A stretch of DNA of 64,000 nt from Camelus bactrianus (lineage: Eukaryota > Chordata > Mammalia > Artiodactyla > Camelidae): the NCBI RefSeq assembly GCF_048773025.1, contig NC_133570.1:22480001-22544000 (forward strand), read 5' to 3'. Numbering within the stretch: position 1 is the first letter of the stretch; each line of letters begins with the position of its first letter. A program made the translations under genes and the position numbers. The notes below the pieces were generated by a model. The model saw only the letters and a program-made list of their open reading frames with translations. It made no database searches and was not told the origin of the DNA. Shown here one piece after another: positions 51,301 through 63,850 of the stretch.

Positions 51301-54300
51301 AACAGGGCTGTCTCCAGGGGAGGGTGGTGCTGAGCGCAGTGGCCCCCCCTCCCATCTCAAGGCAGCGACCTTCCCACCTTCCACCAGTGCTGGCCGACAG
51401 CCTTTCACTCGCCTCCCTCTTCTCACCTCCCACCTGCTCCGTCCTCTTCTACCACCTCTGTCTCTGCCACCCCCAGGCAGCCCTCCCTCAGGAGAAGGTG
51501 GAGCTCCCTGCCTGCCTGCACAGGTACCCCAGGCCATGACTCCAGACAGGTCCCCTCCTGCCTCCGTCCCCTACTCTCACCCATGGCTTGGCGCCCTCAG
51601 GAAACCCATCAGGCCCTTCCGTCTCCCACAGGGCTGCTCCTCCCCAGGGACCTTTGCGTCTGGGGTGGAGAAGGGTGGCAGCTCACCGGCTTTCTCCCCT
51701 TGGAAACAGGCCACTTCCTCCCCGTAAAGAAGCTGCGTGGCCAGGCTCCAGCGGTGACTCCCCTCCCACTGCACGGCCTTCACTAATTCTTAGTGAGTCT
51801 GGGCTCCAGGACCCCAGGACCCCACTGTGCTCTAGGCCTGAGCCGCCCCAGCCCCCCGCTCCCGTCCACGGCCTTTCCTTCTTTTTTCTTCTCTGTCTTT
51901 CCTCCCATCTCTGAAAAGTCTCAAATCGACCCACCCCTCCTAAACTCCCTCCTCTAGAAGGAGGGGAAGTGGGTCCAAATTGGGGGGACTTGGAGGCTGA
52001 GTTCCCTTGCGTTCTTGGCAGAAATGCTTCTGGGTTTGGAGGTTGGTGGGGGTTGGGGGAGCAGCCATAGGGAGAGAGGGGGCAGCAAGAGGAGTGGGAC
52101 TTGGAACATGTTTGTTGCCCAAAGGAAAGGAGTCCTGCGCGAGACAGACTTCTGGGAGGGGAGGTGATGGAGGCGGGTCTGGCGGGAGTGGGAGGAGCCA
52201 GGCGGCGCAGGTTAGGGCGGGGCAGAGCGGAGCCTTACAGCCGGGCGCCTCCCGCAGGTCCTGGACGCTGTGCTGCCGGTCATGAGTCGGGCCCATGGGG
52301 GCGAGAAGACGGTGTTCCGGGCCAGGTTCAGCTCCATCACCGACACAGACATCTGCAACGCTATGGCCCGCCTGGGCGAGCCCGACCACAACGAGGCGCT
52401 TTCAGTAGATGCGCGGCAGGAGCTGGACCTGCGCATCGGCTGCGCCTTCACCAGGTGCCCCTGCCCCCCGCCGGCCGCTGCCTCGACTGGTCCTAGTCTG
52501 TGCCCTGTCTAATCAGCAACGCGAGAGTGTCACCACTTTTAAATCCCTGTGAAAACTCCCTCTGTAGTTGACGCAGACCACAGGCAGAGGCCCCTGCTCC
52601 ACAAGAAGAGTGGGCGGGTCTAGGGGGTGCTTGGAGTAAAATGGGAGGATCTCCTGCCCCAGTGCTCATAGCCTCTGCTCTCTCCTTCCTGCCCAGCGCT
52701 CAGCCTCTGCTCTCTCCTGTGGCTCTGTCAGCGCACACACGACTCCCTCTGGCCCTGTGCCCAGCAGGTCCTCTTACTGGGCCTTCTGAGCCCAGAGCAT
52801 CTGCCTTGGGCCTCCCGCGCCCGCCAGCCAGCCCCTACCTGCCTCCCACCGGTGGCTCATGATGCTTGACTGAACGCGGGACTGAACCGTCTTCCTCTCT
52901 CCCGCTGCCCTGGCAGGTTCCAGACCAAGTACTTCCAGGGGAAATACGGCAACCTGGACAGCTCGCTTATCTCCTTCGGGCCATGCCAGACCCCCACGCT
53001 GGGCTTCTGCGTGGAGAGACATGACAGGATCCAGTCCTTCAAGCCCGAGACCTACTGGGTGCTGCAGGCCAAGGTTCGCCCCATTGTGTTCACGCTGGCT
53101 CCCTCTGGCTTGGGTGTGGATTCTGGGAGCCCCCATCCTCCTCGTCTTAGTCCCCAGGCCAAGGGCACATGTGTGGACAGCTGGCCCACCAGGCAGTGGT
53201 CGCAGGTGCCCAGGGAGGCCCCGGCCTTCATGGAGGCGGCAGGACAAGGCTGGGCCTGGGTGCGTTGAATCTCGATTAGAGGGAGTAATCTCAGCTTTGG
53301 CAGTGTGGGGTGCGGTCACGTGTTGGGGCCACAGCTGTGGCAGTCAGGCCCGAGGACTGGACTGAGGGCCCTGAGCCACTGACTTTTAGGGGGGAGGGTT
53401 TAGCTGAGTGGTAGAGCATGTGCCTTTTGCTCACAAGGTCCTGAGTTCAATCCCCAGTGCCTCCATCAAAATAAATATCTAATTACCTCCCCCAAAACAA
53501 AAAACAATGAAACAAAACAAGCAAACAAAAAGTCTTAGACCCCCTTCTCTGAATGACATGGAAGCTTCTCCTGAGATTTAAAGCATAATTCAGAGCTGCT
53601 CTGGTTGATGCGGGTCTGGGACCACACTTGGTGCTGTACTGGCTCAGTGGGTGTGCAGGGATCGCGTGAAAGGTGGGGGCTCCGATGCCCCTGAAGGACA
53701 CATCAGCCTTGGCTTTGGGCTTGCCTCATGAATCCTGCCGCCTGGCCTCAGCAGGGGTCCTGGTGTCAGAGCAGCCTCCACCTGGAGTGGGGCTGGGTCT
53801 CAGCCTGTGTACCTGTGTGCCTGCACACCTGAACAGGTATGGTTGCGAGAGCTTTAGAGCCGGGACCGTTTTGCTCACAAAGACCAGCTCCATCTGTCTC
53901 AATTCTCCCCCAGCAGTGGCTCACCTGGACCTTTTCTCTCCCGGGTTGTCCTGTGTCCCTCATCCTGCAGGTGATCACTGATAAGGACAGATCTCTCCTT
54001 TTGGACTGGGACCGAGTGCGAGTGTTCGACCGGGAGATCGCCCAGATGTTTCTGAACATGACGAAGCTGGAGAAGGAAGCCCAGGTGGGCCTGCTCCAGC
54101 ACAGCTGTCCACTTGCCTCTGGGAGGGGCAGCCCTGGGATGCCGCTGCTGACCTAGGCTCACGTGTTTCTGCCGCTTCCTAAAACAGACACCTTTAGAAA
54201 GAAGAACAATTACTCATGTGTGTGCTCCTACTGAGATATTTGTGCCTGGGCAGTAGCTTTAGTGCATCGCCTACCTGCTCTGACCAGGAGATGCAACCCG

Positions 54301-57300
54301 CCGCCAGCTACCCACCAGGCCCCTCCACACTCCCCTTGCCGCCACCCTGTGGGCATTGCTTCCTTGGAGCAGATTCCTCCCACAGGTCCTTTTCCTGCGA
54401 TGCCTCCAGCTGACAGCCGGAGGGCCCTGTGTGCCTGCAGCTAGTGTGGGCAGCTCTGGGCCTCTGCTTTTGTGGCCTTTATGTGCTGCATTTCTTGCTC
54501 AGGGTTTCAAGAGTGGGAAGCCCATGCCGCGCGGCTGTTAGGATGAGGTTGGAGCTGGCGGCGTGGGGCGGGGCAGGTCCGAGACCGCTGCAGCTTACGC
54601 CCTGCCATTGTGTTGGCTACTGTGGTCAGTGAGGCACACCTGCCTCCTTCAGCCGCCTTCCCTGTCCTTCTTAAGCAGTCCTGGGTGCCCTGCTGGCCAG
54701 CTTGCAGGTGACTCAGGCTCCAGAACTTCTCCTAAAGCTGCCCCATGCTTCTCCCCTCGACGGCCACCATGCTCGAATCCCACCCCTTGTGACCCCAGCC
54801 TCCACTGCTGCACAGGCACCACCTGGCTTCCGCGTGAGCCCCACGTTTATCCAGGGTGCAGGGGACGTGGCCCTGGCCAGGTCTGTGTGGGGTTGGCAGG
54901 GGTGAGGCGTGGCAGTTGACAGGTTTAGATTGTTTTTGCCACAGACATCTCTTCTGACACCTATTCAGCCCAGAGGTTGAACCACAATTTTACTTAAAGT
55001 GCGTGCTGTTTACAAAACTTTCAAAATGGTTACCACATATAAAAGTTATGATATTTCACATGAAAGTTCCAATTTCCAGCTTCTCTTGACAAATTGGAAG
55101 GTGTAGCAACACTAGTGGGCGCAGCGAGGCACACGGCTGCCCTGCGAGGGGCCTGCTTCCCTTGGCCTCTGGGCCCTACCATCCCTGCGGCCTAGATGGC
55201 ACTGGCTGCCGTTGGGCTTTCAGTCTGTGGCCCCTTTTCCTGACCCTTCCCAGTTCTTCCAGGTTTTCTGTTTCCCTAGAAAATTCTCTAGGAAAGAACT
55301 TCCTTCCTTTTGCCCTTCATGGGCCTGAACAAATTTCATTCAAGCCTTAAGACCTCTGTGAAGAGTGAATCGAAATAAACAAGTTTATACTGTACAGCAC
55401 AGGGAAATAAATATATTCAAGATCTCATAGTAGCTCATGGTGAAAAAGAATAGGAAATTAATACATGTATGTTTGTGTATGACTGAAAAATTGTGCTGTA
55501 CGCTGGAAATTGACACAACATTGTAAACTGAATATAAAGCAATTTTTTAAAAAATGAGTGAATCAGAGAAGCAGGGAAACCAAACAGAAGAGACCAGACC
55601 CTTGGCCACACGCCCTGATCCTCTTGTGTTCCTGCCCCTCTGAATCTGTTCTGTTTCCCAGGTGGAGGCCACAAGCAGGAAAGAGAAGGCCAAGCAGAGG
55701 CCCCTGGCCCTGAACACCGTGGAGATGCTACGTGTGGCCAGCTCTTCTCTGGGTAAGTGTGGACATCACTCCAAAGCCCCCGGGAGAATTCTTGGGGCAG
55801 GTGTGTGGCGACCTTGTTCAGCCCTGGTACCACGCCTGGGAATTCAGGACAGTGCCCACTCTCACCTGTGCTGGCACCCTTCCCACCCCTGCTCACCTGT
55901 GCCAGGACCCCCCACCCCTGCTCACCTATGCTGGCACCCCCACTATGCACCATCACCCGAGGCTTAGAGGGAGTCAGAACATCACGTGGATTTTATTTCT
56001 CTTAAATTCCAAAGCAGTAACAAGTGACAACAAACAGCAGGGAGGATTCCCTTTCATAGGACTGTTGGTTAACACTCAGCAGCGTATTTGAATTGTGGGG
56101 AAAACCAGACCATTTCATGTCACTAAGTGTCTGAGCAGCCACTGGGCCCTCATGTGTCCCTGGCTGGGTGCCACCCACTCCAAGGCGTTAAACAGTGGAG
56201 TTCCAGCTCCAGAACGAAAAATTGGTACAAATCCCAGCCAGGCCCCTTGCTTCCTTGTCCTGAAGCTTCAGTTTCCTCGTGAGAAAATGGGCGACCGCAG
56301 TCCCCTTCTCTCTAAGCTGTCTTAGGGTTCCCTGGTGTGAAACTGAGCATCCTAACAATAGCAGTTGTGACAAGGTGGCCACCAAGGGGGACAGGCAGCG
56401 CTGGCGTCCCTGGTGCAGGGAGAGGCCAGGTGTGGGCAGGGCACTGAGGCCCGTGTCTCCTGCTCAGGACAGTGTAACTGGTGTGACGTGGCCTCTCTGA
56501 GCCTCGTTTCCACAGTGGCAAGAAGGTTATGCTGAAAGGTTGGTCTCTCACAGCTGTCGGCCCCCAGGCACCAGTGACCCCTCTGCAGCCTCAGGAAACC
56601 GTAGGCAGTGTCCTGTCAGAGCAGCACCTCTGGGGACCTTCATGGGTCAGCGATGACATCGAGTACCTGCTAGCTAGGCCAGACTGTGGCTCAGGGAGGA
56701 ACAGAGGGATGAGCCTCCATCAGTGGCCCTGGATTTGGAGGACAGAAACCCCTGAGGGCTCAGGACGGAGGGCATGTGCAGATTCCACTGTCTTAGCCAG
56801 ACATCACAGAGCCCAGGGCTTAGGGTGGCTCCAGGCAGGGCATGAGACAGGTTTTCTGAAGGCCACATTTCAACATCTCGGGTGACACAGGCGTGCCTGT
56901 TGGAGGTGGGAAGCTTGGCCTTGGGGAAGGCTGTGTGGGCACAGTCCCCCAGCTGCTCAGAGCCACGCTCGCCTCCCAGGAGCTTGAGTGCCCAGGCCCG
57001 GGGCGGGCGTCTGCCATCCTGGCACTGGGGCCACTGGGCCTCTGTCTCCGCAGGCATGGGCCCGCAGCATGCCATGCAGACGGCCGAGCGCCTCTACACG
57101 CAGGGCTACATCAGCTACCCGCGGACCGAGACCACCCACTACCCCGAGAACTTCGACCTCAAGGGGCCTCTGCGGCAGCAGGCCAACCACCCCTACTGGG
57201 CCGACACGGTGAGGCTGGAGCCCCAGCCCACGGGCCTCGTCCTCGTGGGTGGGCAGCCGCACCTAAACTCAGCTCTGCCTCATGTCCCCCCTGCAGGTGA

Positions 57301-60300
57301 AGCGGTTGTTGGCGGAAGGCATCAACCGCCCACGGAAAGGCCACGATGCTGGCGACCACCCCCCCATCACCCCCATGAGATCCGCCACAGAGGCCGAATT
57401 AGGTATTGCGGCTCCTCCGACGTTCTCACCCTCACACTCCCCACACACATGCTCACGCCCTCACACAGACACATTCCTACACACGCGCACACACACACTC
57501 AGGCTTTGAGCTTCCAAGGAGGGTGGGGTGAGGGGCTTCGGGACATGGCACCTCTGGCCCTTATCAGGCCTCCTTGGCAGTGTGGGGTCCCCCTGCCCTG
57601 GCTGGGATGAAGGGGCCACCTGAAAGTTGTGCTCTGTCTCCATGGATGGGACAGGAGTGAAGTGGTGCCAGCAGGTGTGTGAAAGCAGGTGTGGGTGCTG
57701 CTGCAGGAGGTGGGGTGAGGTGGGTGGGCAGGCAGGTGGCCAGACAGATCGGTTGAGACCGGGCAGGGGACAGGCTCAACCATGGGGTGCCCTCACCTCC
57801 CTGCCACAAGGTGATGCTGGTGGCCCGCGTGCCAGGATGAGGCAGGGGAGCGAGGCTGCGGTGGAGACAGAAGCCCCAGTCTGAAGCGAAGGTGGCAGGT
57901 GGTTTGTGGGGCAGGCCAGGCCCTGGAGAGCAGATCCCCTGGGAGCAGGGGCAGGAGGTGGGAGCAGGTCCCTCCCGGTCTCAGGCTCTGGAGCAGGCCA
58001 GTGCTGGCATGCCGGGCTTCCTGGTGCCCCCGCCCGGCCGCTAACCAGCCGTGCCCGCCACAGGGGGCGAGGCCTGGCGGCTGTACGAGTACATCACCAG
58101 GCACTTCATCGCCACGGTCAGCCACGACTGCAGGTACCTGCAGAGCAGCGTCTCCTTCCGCATCGGGCCCGAGCGCTTCACCTGCACGGGCAAGACCGTC
58201 ATCTCCCCAGGTGGGGTGCGGCCAGGCGGACGCCCCTCCCCGTCCACAGACGCTCGGGCACCTCGGGGGACCCAGGTGGGAAGCCCTGCTCTCAGGCCCT
58301 GAGCGGCGGCGCCCTGTCTCTGCAGGCTTCACAGAGATCATGCCCTGGCAGAGCATCCCCCTGGAGGAGAGCCTGCCCACCTGCCAGAGGGGTGACAGCC
58401 TCGCCGTGGGCGAGGTCAAGATGCTGGAGAAGCAGACAAGCCCCCCCGACTACCTGACGGAGGCCGAGCTCATCACGCTCATGGAGAAGCACGGCATCGG
58501 TGGGTCCAGCAGTGCCAGGGCAGCCAGCCGAGCCGGGGCTGGGGCCTCTGCCTGGGGCCCTGGCCACAGGACCACCACCCACCACCCCCGGGCCGAGTGC
58601 TGGCCCAGGGCGCAAGTGATTCACCTGCAAGGAAGACACAAAACTCAGATCAGAACCCACACAGGCGATAGGAAAACCAAGTTCTCACCAGACCATTTCC
58701 CTATGGGGGGTGTAGATGTGCCGGACAGGTGAGCTTGTGGGGACACTGATGCAAGCACCTCACAGGCAAGGGGGTCTCGCCCAGGCCCAGGGGCTGTGAC
58801 CCCCGTCCTCATGCTTAGGGCCGGCCTCGTGCTGGGGCCTTCTCCCCAGGCAGCGCTCACTGTGAGGGGAACTGCTGACCAGGTCCCTCGCGGTGACAGG
58901 CTCTAGAGGGCCAGGGGACAACCGGGCCACGGTGCCCGGACCTCGGTGGGCTCCTCGGCCTCAGGAGCAATAAAGGCGTCACCTGGCAGCGCCGGGCAAC
59001 CTTGACGTCTCTGGGGGAGGTGCACCCTGGAACTGGGATCCTGCCCGGGTTCTGATCACGAGGGACCCAGGAGCCAGAAAGTGGGCAAACCCAGGCGGGT
59101 TTCAGAGGGATGATTTGGCAGGGAGGCCCCTCCACGTTCCTGGGGTCTGGGCTCTGGTTCTGGAAGGGGTTTTGCCACAGGATCAAGGCAGGGAGGGCCA
59201 AGCAGATCGCATTTACCAGGTGTGAGAGGCAGGCAGACGAGCTCTGTGACCTTGGCCATGTTCCTTAACCTCACAGAGCCTCTGGGAGCATGGACCCTGG
59301 GTTCACAAGAAAGGTCTGAGGTGTGGCATCCGGGGCCCCAAAGCAGGTGGGGTGAAGGGGGAGCCCAGGGCAACGGGGCCTTGCTGTGCTCACAGGGACG
59401 GACGCCAGCATCCCTGTGCACATCAACAACATCTGCCAGCGCAACTACGTGGTGGTGGAGAGCGGCCGGCGGCTCCGGCCCACCAACCTGGGCATCGTGC
59501 TAGTGCACGGCTACTACAAGATCGGTGAGCCCTGCCACCGCCCCTCCCAGGACCTGCCTCAGCAGGGCTGGCCCCTTGGTGTCGGGGCTCAGCGGTGTTC
59601 CCCACCCCGCAGATGCAGAGCTGGTGCTCCCCACCATCCGCAGTGCAGTTGAGAAGCAGCTGAACCTGATCGCTCAGGGTAGGGCCGACTACCGCCAGGT
59701 CCTGGGCCACACCCTGGACGTCTTCAAGAGGAAGTTCCACTACTTTGTGGACTCCATCGCCGGTAAGGAGGCTGGAGTCAGGGCTACCACCTCTGGCAGT
59801 GAGACCAGCTCCCAGATCCGGGCTGTGGGCTCCAGGCGTCCATTGGGAGGACAGGCCAATGCCGGGGTTACAGAGCAGTTGGTAACAGCACATGCAGGGC
59901 AAACGGCTCATCTGACAAACGGGGCTGCTGCTCACTGTTCAGTTGCTGATGTGGAAACTCCACCCTCGGGGCCAGAGACCAGTTCACTCTCAGACCCTTG
60001 GCCCCATGCCGTGGCTCCCCCAACCCCCCCAGTACCCTGGCCACTGGTGGGGAGGTGGGCGCCCGAGGCTGAGGTGTGACTCTACGCCACTGGCTTTCAG
60101 GCATGGATGAGTTGATGGAGGTGTCCTTCTCGCCTCTGGCGGCCACAGGCAAGCCCCTCTCCCGCTGTGGGAAGTGCCACCGGTTCATGAAGTACATCCA
60201 GGTAGGTGGGCTGAGGGGCTGTGACACCCAGGGACAGGTGTGTACAGACAGGGCCGCTCTCGTCACCTCTGTAGGCCTCGCCCCAGTTGCATCACACCAA

Positions 60301-61951
60301 GTGACTGACCAGCTTTGGTGGCCCTGCCAGCAAACTCCCACCATTACCCCCAGATCCCAGCAGCATGTAAGCTGTTGGGCCGCCTTTTTCTGAACAACAC
60401 AGTCCTTGCTGTCACAGATACTAACACGTGTGCAGGGATTTGAGAACTTTCTGCGTGTGGAGCAAGTGTCCTGAGACTCAGTGGCCAGGGGTCCACACCC
60501 GAGAGGCCATGACAGTGCTGGGTATCGCGTGTTCCCTGCTGTGCGTGCCGTGTTACACGCCGCGTGTTATGTGTCATGCACAGGTGTTACACGGTAGATG
60601 CTGGCTGCAGCCACCACGTGCTATGTGCTTGTGTCACGGGTCTTGTGGCACGTGTCACATTGTCCTCTGGGGTATGACGTGTCACACGTCACGTCCTGAA
60701 TCGGGAGAACCATGGTGGGCAGGGTGGGTGGCCCCAGCAGCTGCATGCCCCCCTCACAGGCCAAGCCGAGCCGCCTGCACTGCGCACACTGTGACGAGAC
60801 CTACAGCCTCCCCCAGAACGGCACCATCAAGCTGTACAAGGAGCTCCGCTGCCCGCTGGATGACTTCGAGCTGGCTCTGTGGTCGTCAGGCTCGCGGGGC
60901 AAGAGCTACCCGCTGTGCCCCTATTGCTCCAACCACCCGCCCTTCCGGGACATGAAGAAAGGTGAGCCGGCAGCCTGTCCATCCCCTGAGCTTCTGCGTC
61001 ACTCTGGGCTCTGAGGCGCCCCTGCCCTCCCCGTGCGCCCTGGGGCAGGGACACCAGGTGTATGTGCTCAAGGGCCCACTGCCCTGGTCACAGTTGGATG
61101 GTTGACTGTGGTCGGCTCACTCACGACCTGGGCAGTGGGCGTGCTGGGCCCATCTGGGGCTGGGGTGAGTGCGAGGGTGCCCCACCCAGCCTTCGGTCAC
61201 CAGCACTCTCAGTGATACCCATCCCTGTCCTCCCGCAGCTTCTAGGGCAACTGATAGCCCCTCGTAGGCCACGGTGAAGCTGGAGGCCGCTAGGAAGGCC
61301 TTCTGGAAACGCCATTATAGCCCCCCGGGTAGGGGGACCTCAGAGGTTGAGGAGGTTTTGGAGAAGCAGGGCCCAGGGTCTTGGTGCGCAGGGCAGGTGG
61401 GGCACATTCTGCTGGGACGAGGTCGGGGTGGGCAGGCAAGTGTGCATCACAGCTGCCCCCCTCCCCCGCCAGGTACGGGCTGCAATGAGTGCACACACCC
61501 CACCTGCCAGCACTCGCTGAGCATGCTGGGCATCGGCCAGTGCGTGGAGTGCGAGAGCGGCGTGCTGGTGCTTGACCCAACCTCTGGCCCCAAGTGGCGG
61601 GTGGCCTGCAACAGGTGCAACGTGGTGGCACACTGCTTTGAGAACGCCCACCGCGTGCGCGTGTCCGCCGACACCTGCGGCGCCTGCGAGGCTGCCCTGC
61701 TGGACGTGGACTTCAACAAGGCCAAGTCCCCGCTGCCGGGCGACAGCACGCAGCACACGGGCTGCGTCTTCTGCGACCCCATCTTCCAGGAGCTGGTGGA
61801 GCTGAAGCACGCAGCCTCCTGCCACCCCATGCACCGTGGGCCTGGGAGGAGGCAGGGCCGGGGCCGGGGCCGGGGCCGGAGGCCGGCGGGAAGGCCCGGT
61901 GCCAGGCGGCCCAAGGACAAGATGTCAGCCCTGGCTGCCTACTTCGTGTGA
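48361..61951 (+). CDS. TOP3B: TOP3B, DNA/RNA topoisomerase III beta
   Basis: Seventeen coding exons, all GT/AG and in phase: 48361-48430, 49239-49370, 50429-50535, 51013-51087, 52258-52454, 52917-53073, 53971-54084, 55662-55752, 57054-57208, 57297-57402, 58064-58210, 58326-58499, 59396-59524, 59613-59762, 60101-60201, 60760-60961, 61473-61951. They total 861 residues (human 862, from memory). The Toprim fold opens with [20 protein letters not shown] and holds the metal site DCDKEGEN (D117, D119, E121). The catalytic tyrosine is Y336 in [10 protein letters not shown], exon 9. The C-terminus has several CxxC zinc motifs (CGKCHRF, CAHC, CNEC, CVEC, CNRC) and an RG-rich tail [11 protein letters not shown] before the end SALAAYFV. 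Known role: a type IA enzyme that passes single strands of DNA or RNA, working with TDRD3 and FMRP on R-loops and mRNA. Confidence 0.97.
50640..50830 (+). repeat. old interspersed repeat fragment in TOP3B intron 3
   Basis: TGATGGAAACTTGGAAAATAG, AGAAAGAAGAAAAAGTTATT and GGTCACACTACCCCAGGCAG look like a decayed interspersed element; family not fixed. Confidence 0.4.
53389..53531 (+). repeat. camelid tRNA-derived SINE (Vic-type)
   Basis: GGGTTTAGCTGAGTGGTAGA and GTCCTGAGTTCAATCCCCAG, CCTCC and a long A-rich tail. TOP3B intron 6. Confidence 0.9.
54085..55361. other. TOP3B intron 7, nothing recognised
   Basis: No second gene or conserved frame seen in this long intron before the L1 tail at 55362. 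Confidence 0.4.
55362..55555 (+). repeat. LINE-1 3' end fragment
   Basis: ACTGTACAGCACAGGGAAAT, GACTGAAAAATTGTGCTGTA and TGACACAACATTGTAAACTG mark an artiodactyl-type L1 3' end. TOP3B intron 7. Confidence 0.85.
55861..55943 (+). repeat. three-unit minisatellite, period 29-31 bp
   Basis: Units start CTCACCTGTGCTGGCACCC, CTCACCTGTGCCAGGACCC and CTCACCTATGCTGGCACCC, with CCCACCCCTG between them. Confidence 0.8.
59215..59290 (+). repeat. MIR SINE fragment
   Basis: GAGCTCTGTGACCTTGGCCA then TGTTCCTTAACCTCACAGAG matches the MIR core. TOP3B intron 12. Confidence 0.6.
60541..60697 (+). repeat. degenerate GTGT(C/T)AC-rich repeat
   Basis: Repeated TGTTACACG, GTGTCATG, CACGTG and CGTGTCACA units; no fixed period. 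TOP3B intron 15. Confidence 0.5.
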
Positions 61952-61989
61952 TGGCCCAGCCTGGACTCCACACCGTGTCCTTGGAAATC

Positions 61990-61995
61990 ATTAAA
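61990..61995 (+). terminator. TOP3B: poly(A) signal of TOP3B
   Basis: ATTAAA 39 bases after the TOP3B stop, with a T-rich stretch (CTGTTTTCT) just beyond. Confidence 0.75.
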
Positions 61996-62019
61996 CATAT
62001 TCTGTTTTCTCCAGAGCCA

Positions 62020-63555
62020 GCAGCTCGAGGCCTTTCTGCTGTCAGAGGGTCATGCCCGTCCCTGTTGGCCCTCCAGCCCTTCCCTCGCCTCTCCCTGCAT
62101 TCTGCACACACCTCCTGAGTGTTCTCCCTGCTGGTGTCCTGCAGAAAAGGCCGGGGAGCTTCTACCTGGACATTGGCCCTCACTCCCACCCCTTGCCCCC
62201 CACCTGGCGTCTCTGAGCAGGTCTGACCTCATGGCTCTGGGGCCTGTCCCATTCTTATTGTCAAACAGCCATCCTCTCAGACAGGCGGGTGGGAGCCTCA
62301 GGCACCCACGATCTCACTCACGTGCCACACCACCCTGGGGGCCGCTGCCACCTGCCCCTCCCCAGCCTCCTCCCCATGCCTACCTGCCCGAGGGGCACCG
62401 CATAGGGCAGCACACATTTACTGCGCTGGGACTCCACCCCTGCCCAGGCTCTGACGAGAGGAAGAAATGCCAGAAACATGTTGCCCACAGGCTCCCCATC
62501 TTGGGAGTGGAATCACAGCTGATACTGGAGCCTGGCACTCGGCTGGCTGGGCTGGATGATGTGGGGAGGCTGCTTCCATGAGGGTGGAGCCGGGAGCTGA
62601 GACTGGAAGGAATGTAGCAGGAGGGCTTGACAAGACGCTGCAGGGCAGAAGTAATCCTTGGCCCAGCGCCTGCCCACGAGGGGCCAGCTGGCCAAGCAGC
62701 AGCGCCTCGCTCCAGTGGCCAGCTCTTGGCTGCCAGCCTTGAATGCAATTGGCACTCCAGAGAGTCTAGTGTGGGCTGCAGTTGAGGGGACTTAAAGTTT
62801 ATCAGCATTCATGGGCTTTACAGTCCTGCCCTGTGACTGCCTCACCTCACTGTGGTTCTCAGACTTCACCCTCCGCTCCTTCTGATGTAGATGGTCCCAG
62901 GCACGCTTTGAGAAACGCTGGGGCAGGGTCTCACAACAGCCCTCGGAACTGGATTGGGTGCTACTGTCCCCATTTTTCGTTAAGGAAACTGGGCACAGGG
63001 GAGCTAAGAAACATTTTCAAGGTCACAGTTTCTAAGAAGTGGCCTTAGGTCTTGCTGGGGTCACCACACTTATGGGGTTACAGGATCTAAGAAGGTGTGA
63101 GTAGAGTCGGATTAGCCAGCACCCCCTCCGCCCTGCTCTCTCCACCGGGACACCCCCGGCCTTCCAGATCCACCTACCCCAGATGGTGTCCTTTCAAACT
63201 GCTCTTTCTTCAAAACCCTCCTGTTAGTGAACCATCCCAGAGACCTTAGTTCTTGGAAGGACACAGGCAGTGTGTGCACCTGGAGGTCAGATGGGCAGGG
63301 CCCTTACTCCATTAAAAAAAAAATGGTTTTTTTAATTATAATTTGCAACTGCATTGATATAACAATGAATATATTAATATATCAAGACATTTTTTTTGAT
63401 CTAAAAGTTCAATTATCTCTTCCGGCATTAAAACATTTTTGTGGGCTTTTGGGGCAGTGACAGAAAGGCCCCAAAGCTGTTCAGGTCCTTGTCCCTGGAC
63501 CTGTGCAGCTACGTGGCAAAGGGGAGTCAGGGCTGCAGACGGACGTAGGGCTGCT
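62020..63555. other. intergenic after TOP3B
   Basis: No gene recognised. Old fragments: a MER5-like piece near 62850-62935 (CTTTGAGAAACGCTGGGG) and a MIR-like piece 62940-63060 (GTCCCCATTTTTCGTTAAGG). Confidence 0.4.
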
Positions 63556-63850
63556 CATCTGACTTAAAATAGGGAGTGTATCCCGGGCCAATTGGGTGGC
63601 CCGATGTCATCACAAGGGTCCTCTTGTTCCTGACTTTGAAGGTAGAAGCGGCTTGAGCCAAGGAGCCAGGCTGTTGGAAGCTGAAAAAGGCAGAACAGAT
63701 TCTACCCAGAGCTCCCAGAAGGAAGACATCCTGCTGACCTTTGAATTTGGCCCATTGAGACCTTGGAGGCTTCTGACCTCCACACTTGTAAATATTAAAT
63801 GTGTGTACGTTTGTGACAACTGTCCCAGCAATAGGAAGTTAGCCCCTACA
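63556..63850 (+). mobile_element. LTR fossil, MLT1-like (ERVL-MaLR)
   Basis: GGGCCAATTGGGTGGCCCGA, CTTTGAATTTGGCCCATTGA and CTGACCTCCACACTTGTAAA follow an MLT1-type LTR, right part; ends near AATAGGAAGTTAGC. Old and diverged, no internal region. Confidence 0.65.
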
